NCBI GenBank assembly: GCA_965153455.1
Contig: OZ234495.1
Location: forward strand, 4,836,001 to 4,900,000
DNA from: Sphagnum compactum
Lineage: Eukaryota; Bryophyta; Sphagnopsida; Sphagnales
DNA: 64,000 nt
Direction of reading: 5' to 3'
A model generated the notes under the pieces. It saw only the letters and a list, made by a program, of their open reading frames with translations, was not told the origin of the DNA and ran no database searches. Numbering within the stretch: the stretch's first letter is position 1; every line of letters begins with the position of its first letter. The position numbers and the translations under genes were made by a program. Shown one piece after another: positions 22,635 through 35,950 of the stretch.

Positions 22635-25600
22635 GATCTGTTTCTTTGCAGTTTTCTGCTTTGCTAATAATCAAGAGGAATTTTGTTTTGCACCACAATT
22701 TGCAGAAGCAAATTCATGGTTAGCTCACCCTCTGATCATGTTCTTTTTAGCCCTCTAATGAATGAATCGATCGATCGATCGAATGGTTATCCATCCAAGA
22801 TATTTGATTTTGGTAGGAAGAGGGTTACACCCAGGTTTCATAATTTTGTTTTTGTGTCATGAATTTTTGCTGAATTGGGTACAAGAGCAAAGACTTTCAT
22901 AATGCTGAAAGAACTTGAGGTTTCTTCAGGGCAAAGGAATGACAAGATAAAGAAGTATAAACCTCGTGGTTAGTATCCATCATGTATGTATGTATAAATA
23001 GATGGAAATATTTCTATTTGTAGGATTTTTGGCATTTGATGGATGTTATTTATCTTTCCAATGCAAGATAGGAATTCATATATTTATAACTGACCTATAT
23101 ATTTCACTTGATTTCTGTTTTTAGAGGATATGCTGGAGAAAAGAGGAACTGGAAAATGAAGAAAGCAATATAAACCCATCTGGTGTTTTGTTTCACCTAT
23201 GGCTCACCAAGACCTATGGGTGAGTTGTTTTTCCATCATGGATTGTTGTGGATGATATGTCTTCACCACCTTATCCCAACACATTTAACGTTGGAGTTTC
23301 AATGCATATTGTCCTTATGGGGTTTACTCAAGGTCAAAAAAAGGCATTGCTTGCAATATTTTGTCAATGAACATTTCTAAGTAGCTAGGCTCTCTACTAG
23401 TACAATTTCTTCATGCGCACTTTGGAAAGATTCTTGCATTGGTCATGTGTGACGATTCCTTTTTTTATGCTCCAAGACTTGGACATTTGAAGACTAGCAA
23501 GGCAAAATTTGAAGCTTTGTAAAAGAAGGAATGCCCATGAACACAAGAAAAAAGAAATTTCAAGTTTTGTCCCTTTGTTTTTCTCTAATATAATCTTGTA
23601 GACTAAAAGTAACATCAAGGATCATTGTACATGTTGACGAGCTAAAGACATGGACTAGATGACCAACCTCATACAATCAATATATCGACTTTCATTTTCT
23701 ACCATCCTTGAGGACATCATTTCATGTCCATCATAGTCATGTTCTTTTGGGTTCATTAATGCTTATTCCACAACTACTAAGCAATAACCAATTCATTTGC
23801 CGTCTCCTATGGCTATTGTGTGTCTTTCAACCATTTTAGGAAGAAAAGTTCATTTTACAAAACTTTAGATATTTTAAAGCATATATGTGTTTTTTCATGT
23901 CCAAATAATTTGATGATATCACTAACAATGGTTACATTGCAAATGGTTCAAGATGATTATAAAGTCTTATATTATTTCATGTTATCAAACTAAATTTTGG
24001 TTTAAAATTTATTCTTAATGGAATGTAAAGGTGTTTTTCTGGATTTGTGTTTTTTCAAAATGACTTTTCTTCTAGATTATAGTCACAAACGAAGGAAATT
24101 GATGAGCAAATTTGCCATATTTTCTACACCAATTTGCATCCCATTTCTTTCTAATTGAATTTGAATCCAATTCTACACAATGGATTTGAATTCCATTTCA
24201 ATTTGTATTTTAACACAACTCAATGTTTTTAGACTCAATTGAGGAATTTTCATTCAATTCAAGTTGCATGCAACATCATTCAATATTTTCATTTGAATGG
24301 AATTTAATTTCCAATTTTCTTTTCATTATTTCATTGTCACTAATAGTGTGTAGTAGCACCAAGCTCATATTGAATAGGGAAAAGATATTTGTTCAAAGAT
24401 CTTAATTCAAGGATATGAAAAAATATGACATATGTCTTTTCATAGCCTGAATAAATGAGTAGGAGAAAGATGTATGTAGTTAGGGCTCAAACATAAAAGA
24501 CAAACAAACAACTATTTTTATCATATAGATGGTTTCAAGTTACAAAACGTTGTGTTAATAATCCTAAGAACTTTCTATTAAAATTATAGAAGTTCAATGA
24601 CATTTATAACATCAACAACCCTTTTACAACTAATTTGTAGAACATGCTTCATAGATATCAAAGTATGATTTTGTTCCCCATTCACGATCCAATAAACTAT
24701 TGAATTTCACTACCATTTTTTTAGAATCCCCTTTGAACACAAGTTCCAATTTTAAATTTCCACATTGGTTTGCAATGTGTATACCTAGTTTGCATTAAAT
24801 TTGCAAATTTTGGTGATTGTCTTAACTTTAGTTTAATATTGGAAGATGATAAGATGGTTTCCATTTGTATTTGTTCATTTTAACCAAAAGGTCTATGCAT
24901 CGATGCCAAATGTTGGGGATAAACTTTTGGTTCAAGATTTGGACGAATTGTATGTGACAAGTGGGGAATGTGAGGGGGGACACGTGGAAAAAATAAAATT
25001 GTATGGTGTTGCTTCGTGGGAGTGGAAGAAACAAAAGCTAAATGTGCTTTGTGGTAATGTGAAACAAGTTTGCAAAATATGTTTATGTTTGTGTGTGTGT
25101 TTTTTTTGTAAAGAATGATATTGATTTGAAAGCTATTTGTGCATGAATTTTTACAAAATTTGGAAAGAGGATATATATTGCATGTAATAATGTGCACCCA
25201 TGAAAATTGTTAAAATATTTTCATTTTTCTTTTTCAAAATGGTGAAATCAAAATTATGGTTGAACTACCATTTTTTTTTTTTGGTCAACAATAAAATTAT
25301 GAATCGTGGTTTGCTTTGGATGTGTAATTTTAGTTATACTACAAAAGGTATGCGAAGTGTAAAAACAATGAACATATGTGAGGCTAAGGAACAAACAAAG
25401 AGGTAGCACCTTCACAAGCAATGACTCTATAAGCAAGAACACATTTTAGCTTTATTTTCTTCTCCTCTTTCTCCTTTGTTTCATTCAAACGTTGTTTTAG
25501 ATATTATTTTGATTCTTAAAACTTATACATAGTCATTTGTTACATCCTTTTCTTTTCCTCATTGAGATAGAGTCATAAATGGGTGTTAATTCATGCAGGT

Positions 25601-26242
25601 CACTAGTAAAACAACTTGTAAGTGTGGACCCTTCACATTTATTGCATGATAAAAAACAATTTGGATGAACTTGTATAACATGTTAATGATGGATGTAAAG
25701 ATATATTGAATTTTCATTTCTTTCCATAATTGCAAAGTTAAAGTTTAAGATATGGTTGACAAATGCAATCTCTTTATATTTATAGTCTCATGTTGAGAAA
25801 TTTCGTATAAAATTCATATCATTGGTCTAAGTATTATGTTGAAGTTATTGTCACTATTGTCAAGTTCACAATATTATGCCAACCCATCTTAGATGACTTT
25901 TGAAATTTTTTCTTCTTGTGAAGTGGGCAACAAGGCATTGATTTCCTTGAGTGGACCAATTTTTGACAAGTATTTAGATATTCTTGACTACCCAAAAAAA
26001 TGTGAGTTCTATCAAAATCACAACTACTTCCTATGTGACCATTGATAAATTGTATTTTAATATAACTATTATATTCCAAATTCTAATTAAAAACATACAG
26101 ATAATTGGTATATATTGCACCAAAGGTAATGAGAGGTGGTGGTTCTTAATGCATTAAAAATTAAAATATTTCTCTTGATGGACAAAAAAGTGACAAAACA
26201 TTACATTCATAGCATCCTAGGGGATATTTGTTGTGTGTAAAT
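22635..26242. other. Cyclase 3' end, then gene-free DNA
   Basis: The first 200-300 bases are probably the 3' untranslated region of the cyclase gene; AATAA-type words occur near 22665 and a (ATCG)n run at about 22768-22782. Beyond that no gene or clear repeat is seen. CACTAGTAAAACAAC at 25601 resembles a CACTA terminus but has no matching partner. Confidence 0.4.
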
Positions 26243-26361
26243 TAACCAATAAGGTATTCAAAAAATGAAATTATTATCATTTTATTTATTAGATAATTAA
26301 TACCCTTTGGACAATACATTTGGCCATTCAAGCAAACCATTCAAGAGTACCTTATTGGTTA
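26243..26361. repeat. Small element bounded by 14-bp perfect inverted repeats
   Basis: TAACCAATAAGGTA (26243-26256) and TACCTTATTGGTTA (26348-26361) are exact inverted repeats enclosing about 90 bp of AT-rich DNA. No flanking target duplication is evident. It may be a miniature transposon or a chance palindrome within AT-rich DNA. Confidence 0.45.
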
Positions 26362-26639
26362 TTGATTATTGACTATTATCGATAATAATAACTATTAATT
26401 TTATTATAATTATACTTTAAAATATTAATATCTATTAACCAATTAAAATTATTATTACTTATTAAATTTCATTACTTATAATATAATTAGTTTAACTAGT
26501 AGGTAAATATTTATGTTAGTGTGGCATAAGTAGCATGTAGTATTTGCATGTACGTTGTAATTACAATGGTTGCACTTGCAATTGAATTTTTTATCACATT
26601 TGTTTTGCCCTAAATTCCAAATGTGCACATTATATAAGT

Positions 26640-27196
26640 AAGTGCATTTGTTTTTTTCACAAACCAAGTACCAAAGTCCATTTGGGATGGTTCAATGATA
26701 GAGGCTCAACCCTAAAGATTAAACCCAAACACAAAATCAAATTATTTTAAACCTACGTAATTAGCCTTACATTACCATCCTACCTAACTATGACCTACCT
26801 ACCTACCTATGGCTTACCTACTAACCCACCTACTTAATTAAAAAGAATCAATGGGCTTTAAAAATATTACATCATGTCACCCTATAATTGGCCTTCACAA
26901 ATGAACATATATGAAAATCCATTTCACTTTTTATTGGAGGGCCGATATATTGTTAATCTATTAATAATCATGAATATTGAAATAAGGTTCAAATGCCATG
27001 TGTCACCATGGGCAACCTTTTGTAGAATAATACAAATGTATAAAATATGAATTCACAACATACATATTGTCATATGCAACTGCCGATCATGTGTAACTTG
27101 TCTTATACAATGATGGGATTTAGCAGTTACATGTGTTTCATGCAACTAAAAATCTATTGCATATGATAATTGCAAAATGATAATTTTCTTTTAGTG
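26640..27196 (-). mobile_element. Diverged CACTA-like fragment, inverted relative of the 36-kb element
   Basis: The segment CACAAACCAAGTACCAAA...CCATTTGGGATG...TTAAACCCAAA...ATTATTTTAAACCTACG (from about 26657) matches, in reverse orientation, the left arm of the CACTA element at about 36.5-36.74 kb. Similarity continues in patches toward a putative end at 27196, whose reverse complement begins CACTAAAAGAAAATTATC. A convincing opposite end and target duplication are not visible, so the copy is probably truncated or too decayed. Confidence 0.5.
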
Positions 27197-27199
27197 ATA

Positions 27200-27550
27200 C
27201 AAAGGTCATATGAATTACAAACTTGCCCTACAAGTTTTAGGTTGAAATAACCACCCATACAAACTATAATGGATCATAATATAAAGCCCATATGAGTTGC
27301 ATACCTTTTGTACAAGTTTTAGGTTTGAATAACCACCCATACATTGACCAAAATGCATCACTATTGGATTGCCAAAGAGTTGTAGATCCCTAATTTAGAT
27401 TGAAAGTTCAAATAACCACCCATATAACTAGAATGGATCATAATTATAATTTCAAATGATCTATAAGCCTCCCAACAAGGTTTCAAATGTAATTATGAAC
27501 TTATAGAATTATAATACATCATAATGGATATGCCAATTGGTTAGTAAACC
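27200..27550. repeat. Degenerate tandem repeat, about 82 bp, up to four copies
   Basis: AATAACCACCCATA recurs at about 27246, 27329 and 27411 with intervals of 82-83 bp. CAAGTTTTAGGTT precedes the first two and a diverged form precedes the third; GGATCATAATATAA follows the first and third. A weak fourth unit follows. Confidence 0.7.
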
Positions 27551-30500
27551 TCCCAAGGCTAAAAAAGTTGCCACAGTTGCATTATGTACATGGTTGAAAT
27601 CAAAACCAAGATGTCAATTGTTGGGATCATCTAGCAAGAAAATTTCATACAATTGATTTCAAATTGCAAACATTGTTTAAGAGACTATCTCAAAAGCCCT
27701 TGGGTTAAAATTGTGTGGTGGTAGGAAATGTTGTGATATTTTAGAATGTTTAAAAGGCATGCCATTCTAGGGAGTCACCCATAACCTTATGTCAACATTA
27801 GTTTACTAAACAAAGGTGTCACATCATTGTTGGGTCCATTTAAAAGAAAATTGTTCAATCATGAACGCATCCATTAGAAAAGGGAGTAACCGTCCAAGGT
27901 ATTCGAAGATTTTTTCATGGCTATGGGGATGTTTTGGGGTACAAGGCATAGGTTTTGGAGTTTGTGCATGCAAAACAAGATCTTTGGTTTTTTTAAGGCA
28001 AAACAAAGTTTTTTATTTTTGGTTTTGGAGGTTCAAATTCACATTGCTTCAAGGGTTTTTTAAGTCATCCACTAGTTAAGGTTTGGAGAAATTCACAAAC
28101 CTTGTGGCAAGATATGAAGTATGACCAAAAGGAAAGGAAAAATGTTTGCCAAATGGAAAGGTTTTTAACAAGACAAAAAAAAACTCTTCATCCTTTTGCA
28201 TGTCCTAAACTACTAGAACCATGATCTCCTATGTTGGAGTTAAACCTCAACTTTTAAAAAATTGTAAAATTGTTCATTGTTATAGAACTCAAACCTTTCA
28301 TTTTTGTGTGAACTCCTCCTTAGAATGTTGTAGTTTGAACTCTGCAAGGTTGCACTGGTCTTTCCAATGTTATTCATTTTGATGCCATTCTTTTTTAATG
28401 CACAAACTTTTCAATGTTACAAACTTTTCTCATGTCTTTGTTTTTAGACACCTCAATTTTCTCCCTTTGCAAACATTTTAGCTTCTATTGTGAAAGATTA
28501 AAAAACTATAGTTCAAAGAAGAGAAAAAAAACCATAAATAGCTTCTTTATAGACCTTATGCAAACAACAAAGTTGGAGTTTATGCATGAGATGCAAGCTT
28601 TCTTGGTTTGCATTGAGGTAGGAAACTTGTCATGAATTGAGGACATTGTTTATGTTAGCCTCTAACTATTGGCCTTAAATCTATTTTTTTTGGTGTCAAT
28701 CCATCCCATGAGTCAAACAAACATGGGCTTTCAATGCCATGTTTGATTAACTTTATGGAACATTCTAATTGTTAAAGGCTTTTAAGTTACCATCTACCTT
28801 GTTTTTAACAATTCAATAATATTTTAAGTCTAATTGACTGATGAAAATTAATCAATGTTGAACAAGTCATTCGCAAGCAAGAAAAGACATGCAAAACAAT
28901 TTACCTACGAGTCTTTCTATGCATGGTGTCTACTAAAGTTGGTTTCGTATGCAGGCTTATGTTTAATATCAACATTTGTATCTAACATTAGTATCAATAC
29001 TAATAATAAGGACCTTACCATATTAGTATTATGTGAGGCAATATCACTTTTGTATCAAATACCAACTTGGTAAGGATTTGACGTCATGCCATTCTTGGAC
29101 CAATTTTATTCCAATTTTCAATATTGAGCCCCCTTTACACTAGATCTTGAAAGCCCATGACAATTGAAATAAAATATCTATGATTGGAGGAAAAGGATCG
29201 TCAAGGTATAAGTTCATTTTACACAAAACTTGAAAACTTAAGGGACAAAGAAAATGGAGGCAGATGAAAACTTGACATAGAATCCTAAGTGATAGCTTAT
29301 GAATAATGTTTCATGATGTAATGAACTTCATGCCAAGCCCACCTATTTGAGGTGGGCCTAGTTCAAAATTTGTTAGACCATTAGCCCAAAAAACCGTGAT
29401 TGGTCTAAAATGTTACTTTTTTTTGGGTTTTGATTATAATTTACACCCATAGGCCCTTACCAATAACCTAGGCCAAAAATGAAAAAAAAAAACAAACATA
29501 AGTATGCAAAATGAAAAAAAAATCGTGGAGCCATAGAGGTGAAACAACATGTTTTTTTCTTTTGGGGGGGGAGGGTGCTGGATTTTTCTTTGTTCCCATC
29601 ACATTCCCCAACATGTTCCCAATAGCTCCTCACTTCTTCATCCCATATTCTTTGCCTTTTTAAGTTCTATTCTTGAAAACCTATATATCCAACCCAAAGG
29701 AGGAGATTGCAACATATCTATTTTCAGACTGTCCAAAGCTTGATTTTCTTTTTGGGTGATGGGCAAATCAAAGATGCTCAACGCATCAATAAAATAAAAT
29801 AAAATAAAATAAATAAAATCCCTTAGGGTTCCCACAACTAGGTAATTAGGTAATTAATATTAGTCACAATGTAATACCATGATAATGTAGCTTAACAAAG
29901 TCTTTTGTCACTTTACATCACACTTCACAACTAAGGTCCATACATAAATAATTTTTGAATTTACGAGGGATGACACCTTTGGATGTGTTTTGAGGGCTAT
30001 TAACATTTCCATGATCATGGTCTCTCACCATACTATAAAGGGGGCCTTAAGCATATATTTGCCTCCAGTCCTAGACCCAATACCAGGACCAAACTGGTAC
30101 AAAAAGACCAACACTGGTGCCTACCATTCTCCCTCAAGAGAATTAATGTTAACATATTAGTTATTGTACCTATGACTCATGTTTGGCAAATCTTGTGGAA
30201 ATATATAATATTTTTTTGAAAAAAGGGGTTCCAAAAAGCCCCAATCTGAAAATTTCAGAATTTCAACAATAGTCTTTAAAAGTATGTTAAGTGCATTATT
30301 AGTACGTTTTTAAAGTTAGCTTGTGTTTTGAACTGGGTTTGATTATGTAAAAATTTCGACAAATTTTGCTTAGTTCTTTCTCTCTTTCCAATTGCCCTAC
30401 AATTGATGTTCGGCACAAAATAATTTGCAAAAGGTCTAGCTGAAAAAAAAAAAAAGGAAAAAAGAGAAAAAAATATTTATATTTCTTAAAATTGTTGAAA

Positions 30501-31128
30501 ATTGAAAACCATTAGGGTTACTATTACAAATGCACAACACAAACACAAGATGTATTTTTGCATCTTTATTCCTCAACTATTGAAATTCTAGAAAAATCAA
30601 AATTTGGAACTTCCAAAACCTCGTTTTCCTAAAATAAATAAATAAATATTCAGCAAAGAAGTGCCAAACATCAGTTGGAGTAAGAGGTAATACTTTACAA
30701 ATATATTAATGGTGCATTCACACTTGATGTTAAATCAGTGTGTGAAATGAAAAATCTAGGTGGCATCCTAGGTGGCACTAAATGTTAAATGGGCGATAGC
30801 TTAATGTTAAGTGAATGTTAACATAAGATGTTCATGGTAAGTAGGTATAAGTCCTAAATGACTAGCTAGCATGGTGTTCGTGGACTCAACACTAGAGTCC
30901 CTAACACCAAGTGTGAATGCATCCAAGTGATGCTAGTGGTGGAAGGTTGATGATTCCATAATTTTCAAGATCTTTTCAACAACACCAAAGGCACAATCCA
31001 ATTCCTCCGAAATTTTCAGGTATGAATTTAATTTAATTTTCAATGAAGAAATCATTCAATATTCTAGAACTTTTTGCACTGCAAGTCCAAACGTCATGGA
31101 ACCAAGTCCATGCACCCCTCCTCATCGA
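27551..31128. other. Intergenic region, nothing recognised
   Basis: AT-rich sequence lacking a credible gene. It includes an (AAAAT)n-type run at about 29790-29820 and homopolymer A and T tracts. CAACACTGGTGCC near 30104 resembles the palindromic core seen at 45.4 kb. Confidence 0.4.
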
Positions 31129-31129
31129 G

Positions 31130-31380
31130 AGAGCTTTCCAAAAACACCAAGAGAACATGATCTGAAGCATCCTGGTTCGGTGGATCTCAGAACTACAAAA
31201 CAAAACAAACTACCTTCCTTCATAGATAGATAGATAGTGTTTGAGATTGTTGAGAAAGCTTTCCAAAGACACCAAGAGAACATGATCTGAAGCATCCTGG
31301 TTCGGTGGATCTCAGAATTACAAAACAAAACAAACTACCTTCCTTCATAGATAGATAGATAGATAGTGTTTGAGATTGTT
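31130..31380. repeat. Direct duplication, two copies of about 125 bp
   Basis: GCTTTCCAAAAACACCAAGAG at about 31133 recurs as GCTTTCCAAAGACACCAAGAG at 31258, and the copies stay nearly identical through AGCATCCTGGTTCGGTGG and CTACCTTCCTTCATAGATAG. They differ mainly by one GATA unit in a terminal (GATA)n run. It is a recent local tandem duplication. Confidence 0.9.
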
Positions 31381-31834
31381 GTACATTAGTGGTTCCATAT
31401 ATGTATGTATATTATAATGGAGAAAATTGTGTTGCATAAAGTTGTAATTAAGAATGTTTTCTTTAGTTGTAATCAGGAATGTGACTTCTGAGGAAGAGCA
31501 AGCCTGAAGTCATAATAATGTTTGAGTATCTTCATTGAAGATGGATTGTTGGTGAAATTGTTATTGCAACTTCAGCCCTTTGGGTGTTGGAGAGAAAACT
31601 TTTGATGAAACCCTCAAGTAAATGAAGGTTAATTAAGAGCCTTAAACCCTAAACCCTAAACCCTAAACCCTTCAAATCCTTAAACTCCTATTTTCAAGGA
31701 AAATGTTAAATAGGCCAAGTGTCTTTTAATGTCAGCAAGTACAGAAAGTTATGTCACATGTGTTTTCCTCTTGCTTGCTGTTTGCCCATTTAAGATGGCA
31801 ATGTAAAGGAAAAAAAACTTAGAATGAACATTTA
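31381..31834. other. Intergenic, with interstitial telomere-type run
   Basis: Positions 31642-31670 are about four copies of CCCTAAA, the complement of the plant telomere unit, in otherwise ordinary sequence. No gene is visible. Confidence 0.6.
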
Positions 31835-32080
31835 ACATGGCATATTTATAACATGTCATGTTAAGTATATAACATGCTACCTAGCATGTCATATACTCTT
31901 TAGTGCCAATTACATGGCATGTTTACAACATCTCATATTAAGTGTATAGCATGCTACCTAGCATGCCATATACTCTTTAGTACCAATTACATGGCATGTT
32001 TACAACATCTCATATTAAGTATATAGCATGCTACCTAGCATGCCATATACTTTTTTTGTACCCATAACATGGCATGTTAT
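31835..32080. repeat. 77-bp tandem repeat, three copies, each with a palindrome
   Basis: ACATGGCAT starts at 31835, 31912, 31989 and 32067, giving periods of 77, 77 and 78 bp. Each full unit carries a palindrome: GCATGCTA-CC-TAGCATGC in copies two and three, and a one-base variant in copy one. Copies two and three are nearly identical. Confidence 0.9.
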
Positions 32081-34414
32081 GGGTAGAAAAAGGTGTATGG
32101 GCATCACCCAATAACTTTTTTGGAAAATATTAAACAGGCCAAGGGCAAACATGGTTTCAAAAGATATGGCACTACTTTTGTATTGTTGGCATTAAAGACC
32201 CATGGCTTATTTTATTTCACGGTTTCATATTTGGATAATATGGCTCACTTTTTTCTCAAAAAGAAAAAAATATAATCAGTTTCAAGTCTGGTTTGGAGAT
32301 TGTATGGTTCCAAGTACACCATTTACTTGAAAAAAATTGAATTTTATTTTCAAAAAATGTTGAAGAAATTTTAGTTGTAAATGGAACTTTGCTTTCACAA
32401 TTTTGCCAATTTCCAAAGATTTCCACGTTTCACAAATAGATGATGTCAAGAATTTTAACAACATATGGACATGGGCTTAGGGTTTATTCTAAACCCTAAA
32501 CCCATATTTTCTGAACCCTCTATTGCCATGTTGCACCTTATTCTAAAATTGAGTCATGGTATGAGTGACATTTTTTTGTTACTAACAAACTAGAGCCTGT
32601 GGGGCCTTGTGAAATCCTTTTAAAGAAAAAGAAAACCCAAATAATAAAAATTAACCGGGTTGCATCCTTTTTAAGGCTAACAATTGAAAATAATATTACA
32701 TAAGCAGTAAAGGGTCACCCAACTTTTCATTGCTCATTTTTCATCAAGCGCTTTAGTACCATTCTGTCCATCACCAGGGTTTCAACACTTTAGACCGTCA
32801 ATTTACAAAACTTTTGTCATCACCATCCATCCTCTTACTCCATTCATCAAGGTAAGTCTCTCACCTTTTCCCTTGCAACACCATAAGCTTCTCCTACTTT
32901 CAGGTCTTCATCTATTTCTCTAGCCATCACAAGAACCATTGCTCCATGGACCATTACCCACCGGCCTTTGTTAAGGTTTCTTGTTTAATATAATGTGTGA
33001 AATATGTCATAGGTACAAAAATTTTCAATATACACTCATAATTCCCACAACCAATTAATATGATTCGTGCAATATATGTTACCAAATCTCAATAATTTCA
33101 AAAAGTTGTTGAACATTTTAGATTTTGATTTATCTACTTGTTACAAGTATTGTTGAAATAAACATGAACCTTTTTGCCAGTTGTTTGTGATTTTGTGATG
33201 TGACACAATCAACTTTCAAATCTTTCACACTTCAATTAGTCATCTACCTCATGTTTCAATAGTTCTAATATCCCTAAAAATACACCTATACTTTCTAATA
33301 AGAATAGTTCAGTTGATATTTCAATTTTTCAAATTAGAAAAGGCTAATGAGCAACCTAGCAAAATTGAATAATAATAATAATGAAAAAAAAAGAATAGTG
33401 CTCAAGATTTTGAGTTAACAATAATGGAAAATATATAATACCATACTAATTAATGAAGCTATTGACCATATGGTTGATAATCAAGGATTGGGGACTTGAT
33501 GAGCTTTCAAGATAAGGAAGTGCATTCCCAACAATGCATAAGAATCAAGACCCACCTTTGGAAATAGAGTTAGTATACCTTTTAGCTCTTATTCATGCCT
33601 TTCCCCCTCTTGTTGATCATGTACCAGCTTTTACCATTCTAATTGTCTTTGTGTTCCTCGTTGGTTGCTATGTTTGCACTCCTTGTTGGTTGTTGTTCAC
33701 TACCATCTTCCTAGCTATTGTCTTCTCCCTAAGCCATGACCCCTTTTTAATGTTCATGATCATCATGCTTGTTGTTTTTTTTTCTAAATTCCATTTCTTG
33801 TGTTTGGGACCCCAACCTCCTGCCCCCTTTTCCCTATGTGTTCATGATCTTCTTCTTGGTTGGGTATTCCAAATTATATTGTCCATAAATGGATATTGAT
33901 GTTTCATATTTTTAACATCTTTTTGGGTTAAATTGTGCCCGTTTAATTTCAACTTATAAGTTCTTGACATGTGTCATTATTTAGGCTAGGCTAAAAGTTC
34001 AGTTTAGGTGATTCAGTAGGTCATCTAATTTATTTAGTAGGCTGTGTAAATAAAGAATAATTTGTCAATTTATCACTACTAACCACAACCCATGTCATTT
34101 GTGAGAATTGATATTTAAACCCTAAGGATGAAATCACTTTTTTTATTATCAAGCCACCCCATTTTTTGTGACAATATAATAATGTGCATTCTATTCACTT
34201 TATTTGATTTAAAACATTACACAAAATATCATTTTTGATATTTTCATATCTTATTGATATTAATGTACACAATTATATTTTCTTTCTTTTAAAAATGTAA
34301 ACTAAATTGAAAAGAAAAAAAATTGAATTTAGTTATTGAATACATTCAATCACCATTCTTTGGAAAAATTTAATTCAAGCACATGATTTATAAATGGAAT
34401 AAAACTTTGTGGAT

Positions 34415-34458
<44 letters not shown>

Positions 34459-35950
34459 AAATTTTAAACCTTCATTTGATTCTAAAAAATATTATATCAA
34501 ATTTTTTTTTGAATATCATAATTTTAACAATAGAATTTAATTTGGATGTGTGATATGTAATTTATTCATAGATGATATAAAATTTAATATAAAAAAATAC
34601 AAGATTTTATATTAACCATATTATTTCTGATGTAAAAACTTAATCTAGAAATTTGATTTTAATTTTTGAATAATATTTAATACCATATAATTATTTGATT
34701 TACGGAACTATAAACTTTATTACTTTTACATTTACAATATAGTAGTTTTATTTCAAATTATGGGAAACAATTTATGTAAAAATAAATTATATATTTTTCA
34801 CATCTCAAACTTCTATTTGATTTTAAAAGTTATATTATTATTTTTCTTATAATATATCATTATTGTACCTACAAAAATTAATTTAGATATATGATATATA
34901 ACTTATCACATATAATGTTTATAAATGGATCATAAATTAACCCTACTATTGAATTAGCTTGTTTAATAAATAAATTACATTGCCTACCTAATTAATTAAT
35001 TAATTAAACATAACATTATTTCATTCAATACAATAAAATACCTATTAATAATTAGCCTACTTATATATTAGTTACCAAATATACCTACTGCATATACGTA
35101 GTCTACTTAATTAATTAACTAATTAAAAAACACTATGATATATCACCATGATAAAATTTAATTTTGAAAATTTCAAATAATGGTCCATATCTATCATTGC
35201 CATGGGTCCTTTAAAGTTTCACAAACCTACTAAATTCTACTACACATTTAATGGTTAGTTCATTCAAGAAAGTTAAAGGAAAAATTAGACCAATAAATTT
35301 AACAATTTCATTAGCCAATTCAATTTTGTTACATTTAATTACATGTACATTTGTAACTGGGATTTATAGTTTTAATTCAAATTGAATAAGATGCCACGTG
35401 GTGTTTAGTGGTTTATGAACCACATCCCAAGTTGCAAAAATAACTACATTTTCATCTATTTCGAAATGTCACTAAAATAAATAATGTAACTCCACTTTTC
35501 ATCTCCGCTTTCATCAAAATGGACATTAGTCACAAGTCATAGTTGCATGCAACTACAAACCACTTTTTAGTTGTTTCTATGACTACAATTCATTTTAACT
35601 ATGGTGCCATAGAGGATAGTCACATCAATAGTTGAAAAAATGGTTGATTTGGACACAAGTGGCAAATGTGTGAGTTGGAATGGATAAAATTCTTTAAAAT
35701 GTTATCTATCACACATTTTAATAACAAAAGCATGTGTAGGGAAATTGAGCATAGAAGAAATGCTTGAATGCCTACTCAATTGTATGGAACTTTGTTCATT
35801 AACTTGTGATTGTGATGTTTTATTTTGGTCAAAATGCAATGTGGTCACACAAAAGGGGGGGAGGGGAGGATTGGCATGGTGTTTTTAAGGATGCTCATAA
35901 ATGTGTTTAATTGTAGGATCCAAAATTGATGTTATTTGTATTATGTTTTA
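32081..35950. other. Intergenic region, nothing coding
   Basis: The region is AT-rich, with an (AT)n run at about 34424-34442 and TAATTAAT runs near 34990 and 35110. A 121-codon open frame at 33534-33899 is hydrophobic but matches nothing known. CCTACC-type words near 34982-35110 and an AGTTGCATGCAACTA palindrome near 35543 recall the arms of the neighbouring CACTA element, so a very decayed relative may lie here. Confidence 0.4.

Noticed and set aside
25601-27196. A complete small CACTA element from 25601 to 27196
   Set aside because: End sequences match only loosely and the flanks differ (GGT versus ATA), so only the right part was annotated as a diverged fragment.
33534-33899. 121-codon hydrophobic open frame that looks membrane-like
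   Set aside because: Hydrophobicity follows from T-rich codons; no family resemblance, no promoter or splice support.
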